Shown: in pieces, positions 34,703 through 42,770 of the stretch | Layout of the letters: the number at the start of each line of letters is the position of its first letter | How positions within the stretch are numbered: position 1 is the first letter of the stretch | Source of the DNA: Verrucomicrobia bacterium ADurb.Bin006 | GTDB lineage: Bacteria; Verrucomicrobiota; Verrucomicrobiia; Limisphaerales; J093 | DNA length: 64,000 bases | NCBI GenBank assembly: GCA_002071485.1 | Contig: MWFF01000055.1 | Span: 1 to 64,000, forward strand | Direction of reading: 5' to 3' | Translations under genes and position numbers: made by a program | The notes under the pieces: model-generated | What the model was told of the DNA's origin: nothing | What the model saw: only the letters and a program-made list of their open reading frames with translations | The model's database searches: none

Positions 34703-35596
34703 TCAAGCGCTCTGAGCCGCAGTCGCTTCCTTGGCCGGACGAATGAACACGCCTGACCTGCCTTTCAAGTCATCCAGCGCTCGCGTGTACGTGGCCGGGT
34801 CGCAAAAAATCGGATCGAACCAGGGCCGATCGAAACGCAGCCGGTAGTGGCCTCGAGGACCCAGTTTCAGTCCCGCTCCGATCTCGGTCCCCAGCAGGAG
34901 CCACTGGCGCACGCTCGCCAGCGCTTGGGCCGTGCCGCGCAGAAAGAGCGGACCGACGTTGCCGGCGATCGTCTTGGTCCCCCGACCGCTCTTGGCCCGA
35001 TGCCGGTGCTCGACGAACCTCCAAAAGTGGCAAAGCGTGGTCAGAGTCGCCCAATCGGCCCGAGGCGGCGGGGCGGGGCAGACGAAGAAATGCTGGAACC
35101 GGTGCGCCAGCAGCCGGCCCAGGTCCGACGCTGCCAGCCACCACGGGCGTCGGCCATCCGCCGGGGTATAAGCAAACGGAGTCTCGAACTCGAGACAAAC
35201 TTCGGTGGCGCGCTCAGGCCACCGCGACGCAGCGTCCTCGAGGTCGGCCAACGACCGGACCTGCGGGGACTCGAGTTCCACGAGGGCGAAGTGGTGGCGT
35301 TTGTCGCTCAGATGACGCTCGAGTCCTGCCGCGCATGCACGGGCCAGCGCAAGGTCGTCCCCAGGAAAGAACACCGCAAAGGGGTAGAGACGGTCCCGCT
35401 CGATGACGTCGCCCGGCTCCGCCAGGGGGCGGAAGAGGAAGCGGCTTTGACCGTTCTTGGCCGCCTCGGGCACGCAGAACATCAGCAGGCTGTGCAGAAT
35501 CCAAAGCGGATGCTCTCGAGCTCCCGCTGCGTGGAGGTTGCGCACACTGCCCCGCAACCGCGTCCACCGCAGAGCAGCAAATGCGGCATCTTCCAT
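34703..35596 (-). CDS. Cas6-like RAMP protein, solitary
   Basis: 297 residues; start at 35596 (an ATG four codons upstream at 35608 is equally possible), since the longer frame upstream is the shadow of the FtsK gene. The N-terminal half has EHPLWILHSLLMF, FRPLAEPGDVIERDRLYPFA and VFFPGDD, as in Cas6 proteins. The C-terminal part, AGNVGPLFLRGTAQAL then LLLGTEIGAGLKLGPRGHYR, follows the Cas6 C-terminal pattern, including the Gly-rich loop. Cas6 cuts CRISPR precursor RNA. No other cas gene or CRISPR array is in the window. It lies 134 nt downstream of the secretion ATPase, and an intergenic repeat separates them. Confidence 0.65.
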   Translation of the reverse strand: MEDAAFAALRWTRLRGSVRNLHAAGAREHPLWILHSLLMFCVPEAAKNGQSRFLFRPLAEPGDVIERDRLYPFAVFFPGDDLALARACAAGLERHLSDKRHHFALVELESPQVRSLADLEDAASRWPERATEVCLEFETPFAYTPADGRRPWWLAASDLGRLLAHRFQHFFVCPAPPPRADWATLTTLCHFWRFVEHRHRAKSGRGTKTIAGNVGPLFLRGTAQALASVRQWLLLGTEIGAGLKLGPRGHYRLRFDRPWFDPIFCDPATYTRALDDLKGRSGVFIRPAKEATAAQSA

Positions 35597-35672
35597 GCTG
35601 CCGCGCATAGGGCGGACAGTCTGGCGAGGCGCGCCTGAGAAGACAAGCGCAGTCCTCTGCCCAACACGCGCA

Positions 35673-35734
35673 TTCCACATCCCGTCAGTGCACGGGGCGG
35701 GCCGATCTCGTATGATGTCCGCCATGCGGGTTAG
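35673..35734. repeat. Dispersed repeat 'ATGCGGGTTAG', copy with TTCCACATCCCGTC arm
   Basis: TTCCACATCCCGTCAGTGCA plus C at 35673-35693 matches the complement of 28198-28218 with one mismatch, and GATGTCCGCCATGCGGGTTA plus G at the right end recalls 24371-24397 and 28211-28228. It lies between the Cas6-like and FtsK-like genes, so it may be a mobile-element scar. Confidence 0.5.
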
Positions 35735-38700
35735 GCGGTGCGATCCGAGAGGAGGGTTTTGGCGCGGTCGAGCCAGGCCGGATCGGGCAGGGCATAGGGG
35801 CGGAAGGTTTCGAGCGATCCGGCCTGGGCGTTGTGCAGGACGGCCCGGTGCAGGCCGAGCGTGCTGGCCTTGGGACTGTCGATGAGGCTGGCCGAGTCGC
35901 TGGGGCTCATCTGGAAGAGGATGCGGAGTTCGAATTCGGTCAACGCGCGCCTGCTGAAGAACCGGCTCACGTTGTTGTAGGTGTCGCAGAGGCAGAGCGC
36001 GTGGAGACCGACATGCGCCCCTTCGCACAGGAGCCGGTTGAGTTCGCGCCCCGGATCGATCGTTTTCTCCTCGCTGTCGAGCGCCAGGCTGAAATCCTCC
36101 TCGAACCGCAGCCGCTTGAAGCGCTCGAGATGATGGATGCAGAGATAGACGGACGGAGCGGCCGCGGCGGCTTCGGGATCGCTGCGCGCGGCCAGTTCGG
36201 CGCCGACCACGCCCAGGGCGTCGTCGAGTTGGGTATTCCCCACCCAACGCACGTCGTGGGGGATTAAAGCCGTCACCCGTTCGAGGAAGGCCCGATGCGG
36301 CGCGGCCGCGGGGGTGGCATCCAGGAGGAGGAACCGCGCCGTGCCTGGCGGGTGCTGCGCGGCCAGAGCGATCAGGGCAAGCCCGAGCATCGCCAGGGCG
36401 GGCTCGTCGTATTGGCCGACAATCAGGACGTGGTTGCCGCTCTGACGATGGAGCGCGATTTCGGTGGGGCCTTTGATCGAGTTGGGCGCGCCCAGGTAAA
36501 TGCGGGGCGCGACGAGGCGCTCCTGTGGCCGGGCGCGCAGCAGTTCTTCGAGCAAGCGATTCTCGCGCACGTCGGCGGGTGCGTTGCCCTCGAAGACCAC
36601 CGGCGGGGGCGGCAATCCCGTGACCCGCTCCGCGCGGCGTTGGATTGTCTCGAGACAGACGTTTCGTTCGGCTTCGGGCAGCCAGACGATCTGGAAGGGG
36701 CTGTTGCCCTCGATCGCGCCGGCGGCGTCGTTGTAGATCGCCTCGCCCGGACGCGACAGGAGGTGCGGCGCGGCGTTGTCGTCGTCCATGATCAACATGG
36801 CGTCGGGCTGGTTGCACTGGAGAGCGATGCGGACGACCATTTGGCCGAGAGTGGTGCGTGTGAGCGTGTACGCTCCGCCCAGGGTTTGCGAACCGAGCAT
36901 GACGTGGATGCCGAAGGCGCGGCCTTGCCGCACCAGGCGGTCGAGCAGGAGGGCGGCGTTTTGGGCCACGCGATCGTCTTCGGTGAAGAACTCCTGGAAC
37001 TCGTCGATGATCAGGAGGGCGCGCGGGAGGCGGTTGTCCGGGGAGGCCCGGTGGTAGGCCGGCAGGTCCTGGACGCCGGCCTGCCGGAACAGGTCGCCGC
37101 GGCGCTGCAGTTCCTGGTCGAGGCGTTCGAGGACGCTTAGCCCGAACTCGCGATCGCTTTCGATGGCGACCACGCGGGCGTGGGGGAGCCGGCGCTCGCC
37201 ATAGCACTTGAACTCGACACCTTTCTTGAAGTCGACCAGGTAGAACTCGATCGCGTGCGGGCTGCACCAGAGGGCGAGATTGGTGACAAGGACGTGGAAG
37301 AGGGTCGATTTGCCCGAGCCCGTCTTCCCGGCGACGAGCGCATGCTGTCGGGTCCCTTTCCCGAGGGCCAGGTACTGGAGCTTGGTCGCCCCGGTAACGC
37401 CGATCGCCACGCGCAACTCATGGGTGGTGTCGAGTGTCCAGAGATTCTCCGTGTCGGGTGCAATCTCGGCGAACGGCATCTCGACGCGGTTCGAGTCCAC
37501 GCTCGCCTGTCCGAGGTTTGTGAGGATGGTCGTGACCGTCTCGGGCGGCGGCGGCTCTTCGAGGCGCAAAGGTATCCCTTCGAGGCGCGGGTCCTCGAGT
37601 TCGAAAGCCTGGTTCACCGCGGCGATTCGCGCCCCGGCTTTGCGCAAGTCCTCCGGCGCCGCCTCGGCCGGGAGCGGTTTGCGCCGGTCCCAGTGGAGCA
37701 GCAGAAACACGCCGCAACGCGGTCCGCTCGATGCGATGCTCAGGAGGCGCTTGGCGGCGGACTCGCTGAAGTTGACCGGGAAATCCGCGGCGACGAGGAA
37801 ATGATACGGCTCGGCGATGCGCCCGGCCTGGGCGTTGTAATCGGCGATCGTGGCGTACTCGTTGCGCAAATAGAGTTGCGTCACTTTCTCGATGTGTTCG
37901 TTGAGGTCGGCCAGGCGCTGCTCGATCTGATCGGGTTGGGTCCAGATGCGGCGGTTGATCAGGCGATCCTCGTGATCGCTGAGGTGCATCAGCCCCGCAA
38001 AGGTCTCCCCCAGGCCGACCGGGTCCAGGATCGTGAACAACACCCGTCCTGGCGGGGCGCTCATCAACAGTCGCAGGACCATGGCGTTCAGAGCCGCCAA
38101 GGCCTTGGCGCGTCCCCAGGCCTGCGTCTCGATGACGATCGAGCCCTGCTCGGGATGCTTCAGCAAGAGTCGCAGATCGAACTGCGCAGGCCCGGGCAAC
38201 ACCAGGCGCGGATCGGACGGCAGACCGCCGACATACGCCGCGACGTCCAGAGTCACAGAGGCGAATGGAGCCGCGGAGACTGATGCCGAGGGCGGCGACC
38301 AATCATCCCAAGACCGGCTTGCCCAGTCCGGGAAGCTCTCCGCAGCGGCGTTGCGCAGCCCCTCGAATGCGGCATAGGCCGTCCCGGTGACCTGCGCCCA
38401 ATCCCGCACCAGGGCTTGCGACGAGTCTTGAAGCGCCGTCCGCAATTCGCTCACCCGCCGCTCGCGCTCCTGTTCAAGGGCTGTCCGTTGCTCGGCGGCG
38501 GCCTGATTCAGGGCCGCGGCGCGCGCGGCGTGTTCCCTTTGAAGCCGATCCGAGGCGCGCAGCCGGAGCCGGTCGCCGCGACCCAGTGCCCGGTGAAGTT
38601 TGGTCCCCAGACTGGCCTTCAGTTCGGTCCGTTGCGCGGCGGCGGCGTCGACAGCCCGATGCCAGCGGTCTTCGAGGACTGAGTTTTTCGAACGGGCCTC

Positions 38701-39636
38701 CTCTTCGATGCGCTGTTGCTCCTGGGCGTGCTCGTTCCACGCCGCCTGTTCCCCGGCCTCGACCAGGTGCAGCGCCTGGCTCGATGCGGCCACCAGGGCC
38801 GCGGCGGTCGGGCGGGCAAGCTTCCGGGCCAACGCGTGCAAAGCGAAAAGGGCGACGAGCGAGACGGCGAGGGAGACGGCCAGCGGCTGCATGTGGCCGG
38901 GCTGGAACGTGGCATCGCGCAGGAGCGGGAGAATGGCGAGCAGCGCATGGCCTGCCACCAGCAGAACGGCGCAGAGCCAGGGCGACACCACCGTGAAGAG
39001 GCCCGGAAGCGGCGACCGGCGCAGGCGGCGAAGCTGGGCGTACGCTTCGTTCTGCCGATCGCGGCACAATTCGAGCATGTCTTTCGACCGCCCTGCGGGC
39101 GCGGGCCCCGGCGACGCGCAGGCCGACCTCAGTTTGTTGCGGTAGCAACGGAACCCGAGAAAGGCCCGGCCCGCTGCACGTTCCAGCTTCTCGACACGAT
39201 CCCGCTCGTCGGCCCATTCTTCTTTGAGGGAGGCGTAGGTGGCATCCGCAAGCTGCTGACCCGCCTGATGATCGCGGGAGACCTGAAGCATCTCGCGCTG
39301 GACGTGGAACACCTCGCGCGCTTCTTCGTCTCCGATGCGCTTGAGTTGTACCGATTCGACGGCCTGGCGAGCCTGGAGAATGCGCTCCTTGCGCCGGTCG
39401 TGTCGGGCCTGGCAGGCTGAGGCGGCCTGGCGGGCGGCTTCATCCTCGGCGACCATGTCGTCCGCGAGCCGCATGTTGGTCTCACGCAACGCCACATCCG
39501 TCTGGCGGTTCAATTTGGCGATGCGCTCTTTGAACTCGCCTTCGACCCGGCCCGCCGCTTCCCGGCAGCGCGCGATACCCTGCCTGAGCCGGGCCAGGTG
39601 ATCGAGGGTTGGTTCGAGACTCAGGAGGTTACTCAC
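35731..39636 (-). CDS. FtsK/SpoIIIE-family ATPase with three ATPase-like folds, ESX/EssC-like
   Basis: 1301 residues from a GTG start at 39636. A long coiled coil (residues 1-200) and a second (about 275-430) flank two membrane helices (about 212-272, LFTVVSPWLCAVLLVAGHAL and MQPLAVSLAVSLVALFALHA). Three FtsK/HerA-type folds follow: an inactive first (about 490-690), an active second with GKTGSGKST (Lys776) and LLIIDEFQEF (Asp878/Glu879), and a third with degenerate P-loop (LIVGQYDEPAL near 1065). EssC/EccC proteins of type VII secretion have the same two-helix plus three-ATPase plan. Here coiled coils replace the FHA domains of EssC. Confidence 0.85.
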   Translation of the reverse strand: MSNLLSLEPTLDHLARLRQGIARCREAAGRVEGEFKERIAKLNRQTDVALRETNMRLADDMVAEDEAARQAASACQARHDRRKERILQARQAVESVQLKRIGDEEAREVFHVQREMLQVSRDHQAGQQLADATYASLKEEWADERDRVEKLERAAGRAFLGFRCYRNKLRSACASPGPAPAGRSKDMLELCRDRQNEAYAQLRRLRRSPLPGLFTVVSPWLCAVLLVAGHALLAILPLLRDATFQPGHMQPLAVSLAVSLVALFALHALARKLARPTAAALVAASSQALHLVEAGEQAAWNEHAQEQQRIEEEARSKNSVLEDRWHRAVDAAAAQRTELKASLGTKLHRALGRGDRLRLRASDRLQREHAARAAALNQAAAEQRTALEQERERRVSELRTALQDSSQALVRDWAQVTGTAYAAFEGLRNAAAESFPDWASRSWDDWSPPSASVSAAPFASVTLDVAAYVGGLPSDPRLVLPGPAQFDLRLLLKHPEQGSIVIETQAWGRAKALAALNAMVLRLLMSAPPGRVLFTILDPVGLGETFAGLMHLSDHEDRLINRRIWTQPDQIEQRLADLNEHIEKVTQLYLRNEYATIADYNAQAGRIAEPYHFLVAADFPVNFSESAAKRLLSIASSGPRCGVFLLLHWDRRKPLPAEAAPEDLRKAGARIAAVNQAFELEDPRLEGIPLRLEEPPPPETVTTILTNLGQASVDSNRVEMPFAEIAPDTENLWTLDTTHELRVAIGVTGATKLQYLALGKGTRQHALVAGKTGSGKSTLFHVLVTNLALWCSPHAIEFYLVDFKKGVEFKCYGERRLPHARVVAIESDREFGLSVLERLDQELQRRGDLFRQAGVQDLPAYHRASPDNRLPRALLIIDEFQEFFTEDDRVAQNAALLLDRLVRQGRAFGIHVMLGSQTLGGAYTLTRTTLGQMVVRIALQCNQPDAMLIMDDDNAAPHLLSRPGEAIYNDAAGAIEGNSPFQIVWLPEAERNVCLETIQRRAERVTGLPPPPVVFEGNAPADVRENRLLEELLRARPQERLVAPRIYLGAPNSIKGPTEIALHRQSGNHVLIVGQYDEPALAMLGLALIALAAQHPPGTARFLLLDATPAAAPHRAFLERVTALIPHDVRWVGNTQLDDALGVVGAELAARSDPEAAAAAPSVYLCIHHLERFKRLRFEEDFSLALDSEEKTIDPGRELNRLLCEGAHVGLHALCLCDTYNNVSRFFSRRALTEFELRILFQMSPSDSASLIDSPKASTLGLHRAVLHNAQAGSLETFRPYALPDPAWLDRAKTLLSDRTA

Positions 39637-39841
39637 AGTCTCGCCTCACGCGTTGCAGCACGGATTCCAACTGTTCGATGGCCGGCAGTGTCGCGTTGAC
39701 CTCCGACTCGATCGCCCGGATGAACCGCTCCTCGAACTCGCGGGCCTTCGCATCCGCCCAACTGTCGCGGGTCTGATGCCATCGCTGCAGCAAATCCCGC
39801 GTCAGACTGCCCAGACGCGGGGCATGACCGCCGGGGCTCAT
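39629..39841 (-). CDS. Small coiled-coil protein of the FtsK operon
   Basis: 70 residues. The ATG at 39841 overlaps the previous stop (ATGA), and its own stop overlaps the GTG of the ATPase by 8 nt, so translational coupling is strong. The sequence is helical (SLTRDLLQRWHQTRDSWADA, EFEERFIRAIESEVNATLPA). The size and helical character recall WXG100-type partners, but no WXG is seen. Probably a component of the same apparatus. Confidence 0.7.
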   Translation of the reverse strand: MSPGGHAPRLGSLTRDLLQRWHQTRDSWADAKAREFEERFIRAIESEVNATLPAIEQLESVLQRVRRDCE

Positions 39842-40425
39842 ATGGACTCTCCTTGTCCCGATTGCTCCCCGGCGCCGGGCACGGGTGCGGGGCCGGCATC
39901 GGGCCCGATCGAGGGCGGCACTGCCGGCTGCGATGCCGCGGGTCGCGACGCGGCTTCGTGACCGGCGTAATCTCGCAGGATGGCGGCTGCGGTTTCGAGG
40001 GAATGAGCAGCGCGGTTCCCTTCGTTTGACAACATGTGCTGAAGCCGGCGCGGCAAGGCCGCTCGAGCCTCGACGTCGGTGGCGTATCGCAGGAGCCAAC
40101 GGCGAACCCGGTCGCGACCCTCCTCGGCGCGGCGCAAGGCGTCGCGGGCTTTGGCCACGGCCCTCTTCCGGTCGAGGATCGCGCCGGAGTCGCCGGACAA
40201 CCGGGCGGTCATCAATTCCTGTTCTGCCTGGGCGGCCGCGGCGGTGCAGAGGCGAATCTCGCGCTTCCAATGGACCCGCCGATCCGTCTCGAGCCAGATG
40301 CGGGTCCGGACGATGTCCTGCGTCACCTCGTCGAGAACCGACCGGCTTCGGGTCAAGTAGAGCAGCAGGCTGCTCCGAAACGATTCGAGCGCGTCGATCG
40401 AGCTGACTTTGGCTCCGGAATTCAT
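39838..40425 (-). CDS. Coiled-coil protein of the FtsK/WXG100 operon
   Basis: 195 residues. Long alpha-helical N-terminal region (IDALESFRSSLLLYLTRSRS, AQAEQELMTARLSGDSGAIL, KARDALRRAEEGRDRVRRWL) and a Pro/Ala-rich tail (VPPSIGPDAGPAPVPGAG). It starts 21 nt after the WXG100-like gene and overlaps the next gene. No recognised family; likely a structural or chaperone-like component of the secretion locus. Confidence 0.7.
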   Translation of the reverse strand: MNSGAKVSSIDALESFRSSLLLYLTRSRSVLDEVTQDIVRTRIWLETDRRVHWKREIRLCTAAAAQAEQELMTARLSGDSGAILDRKRAVAKARDALRRAEEGRDRVRRWLLRYATDVEARAALPRRLQHMLSNEGNRAAHSLETAAAILRDYAGHEAASRPAASQPAVPPSIGPDAGPAPVPGAGEQSGQGESI

Positions 40426-40446
40426 GGACCAGTCGAAGCCGCCTCT

Positions 40447-40719
40447 CTAGCGCTGCGCCAGGTAATCCTCGATCCGCCGGGCCTTGCGCAGCAGGAACGG
40501 AACATGCTGATGCGAAATCTCGATGAACTTGGCCAGCGCCCGCAGCGTGCGCTGAAACTCTTCGCTGAACCGGATATGTTCCTGGTCTTGCCAGGTGTCG
40601 CCCAAAGCCTTGAAGCGCGCCTGCAACGACATCAGCCTGTCCTGCGTGTCCTGGTTGAAACGCTTCAACTCCTCGGCGAAGCGCCGAACTTCAACGGGAT
40701 CAATGATCGCTTGCGACAT
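40447..40719 (-). CDS. WXG100-like protein
   Basis: 90 residues; the start at 40719 leaves out an upstream extension of no clear sense. Helix-turn-helix pattern with a Trp at the turn: FKALGDTWQDQEHIRFSEEF, then a second long helix (FQRTLRALAKFIEISHQHVP). The TW-x-D turn stands where ESAT-6/WXG100 proteins have WxG. WXG100 proteins are substrates and cofactors of FtsK/SpoIIIE ATPases in type VII secretion. Here it is the first gene of the operon, before two coiled-coil proteins and the ATPase. Confidence 0.75.
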   Translation of the reverse strand: MSQAIIDPVEVRRFAEELKRFNQDTQDRLMSLQARFKALGDTWQDQEHIRFSEEFQRTLRALAKFIEISHQHVPFLLRKARRIEDYLAQR

Positions 40720-40936
40720 GGGAACCGCCCAAAAACACGCCCGGCGCCCGCTCGATATGCCCGGAACGGCGCCTGGCGGACGGCACCTTACCAGCAACCT
40801 ACGGGCCACGCAAACGCCATTTCCGACAACGCGTTCGACCGACGCATCTGGTTGTTGTTGGCGCGATGCCGCCCCGCCCCGGAGGGCTGGAGGGCTTTGG
40901 CTCGCTGGTCCCCCGGTTGCACATACGCATCACGTG

Positions 40937-42427
40937 TCAGTCCTGCAGCTTCGATGGAATCCCGTTATTCCTCGCAAGGGAAGCGAAGATTCCTAGTACC
41001 GACAACACCGAAAAAATGCCGAAGCCGGTTCTCATTCCCGCCAGGAGCCTTGAGTAATTTGCAGGATCGATCTGTTCTTTTCCGAGGTAGACGGAAATAA
41101 GCATCATGGCAATTCCCATACTCAACATCTGCCCTGTCATTCTCATTGTTCCCACAACTCCCGAAGCAACTCCATAATGGCTCTTTTCAACCGAACTCAT
41201 TATTGCATTCGCATTGGGAGAGCTGAAAAGGCCGAATCCCACGCCCATAATAACCAGCAGGCTTACAATCATTATCAGGTGACTCCTTTCATTTACGAAG
41301 CACAGCATTACCAGGCCCGCAGCCGTAAGCCCCATGCCGTATGATGCTATTACCCCCGGATTGCGCCTGTCCGACAGCCTTCCTGCCAGAGGCGACAGCA
41401 AAGCCATCATTACAGGCTGGGAGATCATTATGAATCCTGCCGTCCTGGCATCAAATCCCTTCAGGTACTGAAGGTAAAGGCTGATGAAGAACCCTGTTGC
41501 TGAAGTTGCGGAATAATGAATCAGCGCGGCAATGCCGGAAAAGGCAAAAACCTTGTTCTGCAACATCAGGCGGATATCAAAGACCGGATTGTCGATTCTC
41601 TTTTCATACATAAAGAACAATGTTCCCAGTACGATACCGGAGAGAATCAATATCCAGCTTGTGACCGACGGCAGCGTCGAAAATCCGTATATAAGGGAAA
41701 ACAATGAAATGGCGTAAAACATCGATCCTGCCGTGTCGAATCTTTCTGTCCGGGAATCGGCCCACTCATCCTTTATCTTTAGCTTTATCAGCACCAGTGA
41801 GGCTATTCCAAAGGGAACAAGAAAGGCGAAAATACTTCTCCAGCCCAGGTATTGGGTAAGAAATCCGCCAATTATCGGACCTGCCGATAGTCCGAGATAT
41901 ACTGCGGTGACGTTTATCCCCATAGCCCGGCCCCTTTGACCGGGTTCAAACACCGAAGTAATTATGGCAAGGCTTGTGCCGAAGATCATCGCGCTGGATA
42001 TCCCCTGGCATATCCTCATTACAATGAGGAAAGCAAAGGATCTGGAAAAAACAATTATGATCGTTGACAGTGTGAACAATAATAATCCGGCGCTAAATAC
42101 TCTCTTCCTTCCCACTATGTCAGCAAGCTTGCCGAACGGTATCAGAGAAATTGCCGACGACAGGATAAAGCTGCTTATTACCCATCCCATTTCGATTGCA
42201 CTTGCACCAAGATCCTTCCCGATCGATGGCAATGCAAGATTTACGGATGATCCGAGGAATGGGGTCAGGAATGCCGCAAAAGCAGCAACGATCAGAACTG
42301 CTTTCTTAGGGTCCGTGCAAGAACTACATCCGATTTTGCCGGAGGGGATTTGGGACAGACCCTTAAGCTCCCTTTCCGAAGTAGTCTCATGGTTATTATG
42401 CATCGAATTGTTGGTCAGACACGCCAT
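40937..42427 (-). CDS. MFS drug/multidrug transporter (DHA2/EmrB-QacA type), AT-rich
   Basis: 496 residues. The N-terminal ~48 residues look unrelated to transporters; homology starts at DPKKAVLIVAAFAAFLTPFL, SSVNLALPSIGKDLGASAIE, motif A GKLADIVGRKRVF and AGPIIGGFLTQYLGWRSIF, with about 14 membrane helices as in EmrB/QacA. It probably exports small toxic compounds by proton antiport. Codon and base use are clearly AT-richer than all neighbours, with many ATA/ATT and AAT codons, so it was likely acquired from another phylum. The N-terminal extension is partly encoded by a dispersed repeat (42306-42354). Confidence 0.88.
   Translation of the reverse strand: MACLTNNSMHNNHETTSERELKGLSQIPSGKIGCSSCTDPKKAVLIVAAFAAFLTPFLGSSVNLALPSIGKDLGASAIEMGWVISSFILSSAISLIPFGKLADIVGRKRVFSAGLLLFTLSTIIIVFSRSFAFLIVMRICQGISSAMIFGTSLAIITSVFEPGQRGRAMGINVTAVYLGLSAGPIIGGFLTQYLGWRSIFAFLVPFGIASLVLIKLKIKDEWADSRTERFDTAGSMFYAISLFSLIYGFSTLPSVTSWILILSGIVLGTLFFMYEKRIDNPVFDIRLMLQNKVFAFSGIAALIHYSATSATGFFISLYLQYLKGFDARTAGFIMISQPVMMALLSPLAGRLSDRRNPGVIASYGMGLTAAGLVMLCFVNERSHLIMIVSLLVIMGVGFGLFSSPNANAIMSSVEKSHYGVASGVVGTMRMTGQMLSMGIAMMLISVYLGKEQIDPANYSRLLAGMRTGFGIFSVLSVLGIFASLARNNGIPSKLQD
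42306..42354 (+). repeat. Dispersed repeat copy at the edge of the MFS island
   Basis: TTAGGGTCCGTGCAAGAACT then ACATCCGATTTTGCCGG matches the family at 34575 and 46811. It starts at the exact point where the AT-rich MFS coding sequence ends, so the MFS reading frame runs out into the repeat. Confidence 0.65.
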
Positions 42428-42534
42428 CCACTCTGCTCGCGGTCGGGCGCCGGTCCGTTCCAGAACGGCAGGATGCGATTGAACATGTGGTCGCTGTCCT
42501 GTTTAGCGAAGGCTTGGATCTCGGCAGCATTCAT
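42415..42534 (-). pseudogene. Possible N-terminal fragment of an AGE-family protein
   Basis: A 39-residue frame, MNAAEIQAFAKQDSDHMFNR then ILPFWN and DREQSGW, resembles the start of AGE-family epimerases ('LP FW ... D ..GG'). It ends at once near 42415, before the MFS island. This is a weak assignment. Confidence 0.25.
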
Positions 42535-42770
42535 GGGGCAAAGGTGTATTCGGTTTTCAGCGCGTCCGCAATAGCCGCGTTGCGTCGATAGCCAGAGAGA
42601 TTCCACATCTTGCGCGAAGTCGAGCAGGCGCGCGGGCCAAAACCATGTCGTCCGACACGTGTCAAATCGCGGCTTGACACACAACGCCCGGCGGGTGCGG
42701 AATGGCCGGCGACGAGCTTGGAAGCTAATGTAATTGCCGTGAATCTTGCAGGGCCAACACCACTCTCCCG
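42428..42770. other. Region between the MFS gene and the YCF48-like gene
   Basis: Apart from the short AGE-like fragment (to 42534), nothing convincing is visible; the frames that cross it are short and do not agree with one another. Confidence 0.4.

Noticed and set aside
34703-37267. 854-codon frame ending at 34703
   Set aside because: Only its last 297 codons make sense as the Cas6-like protein; the rest is an out-of-frame reading of the FtsK-like gene.
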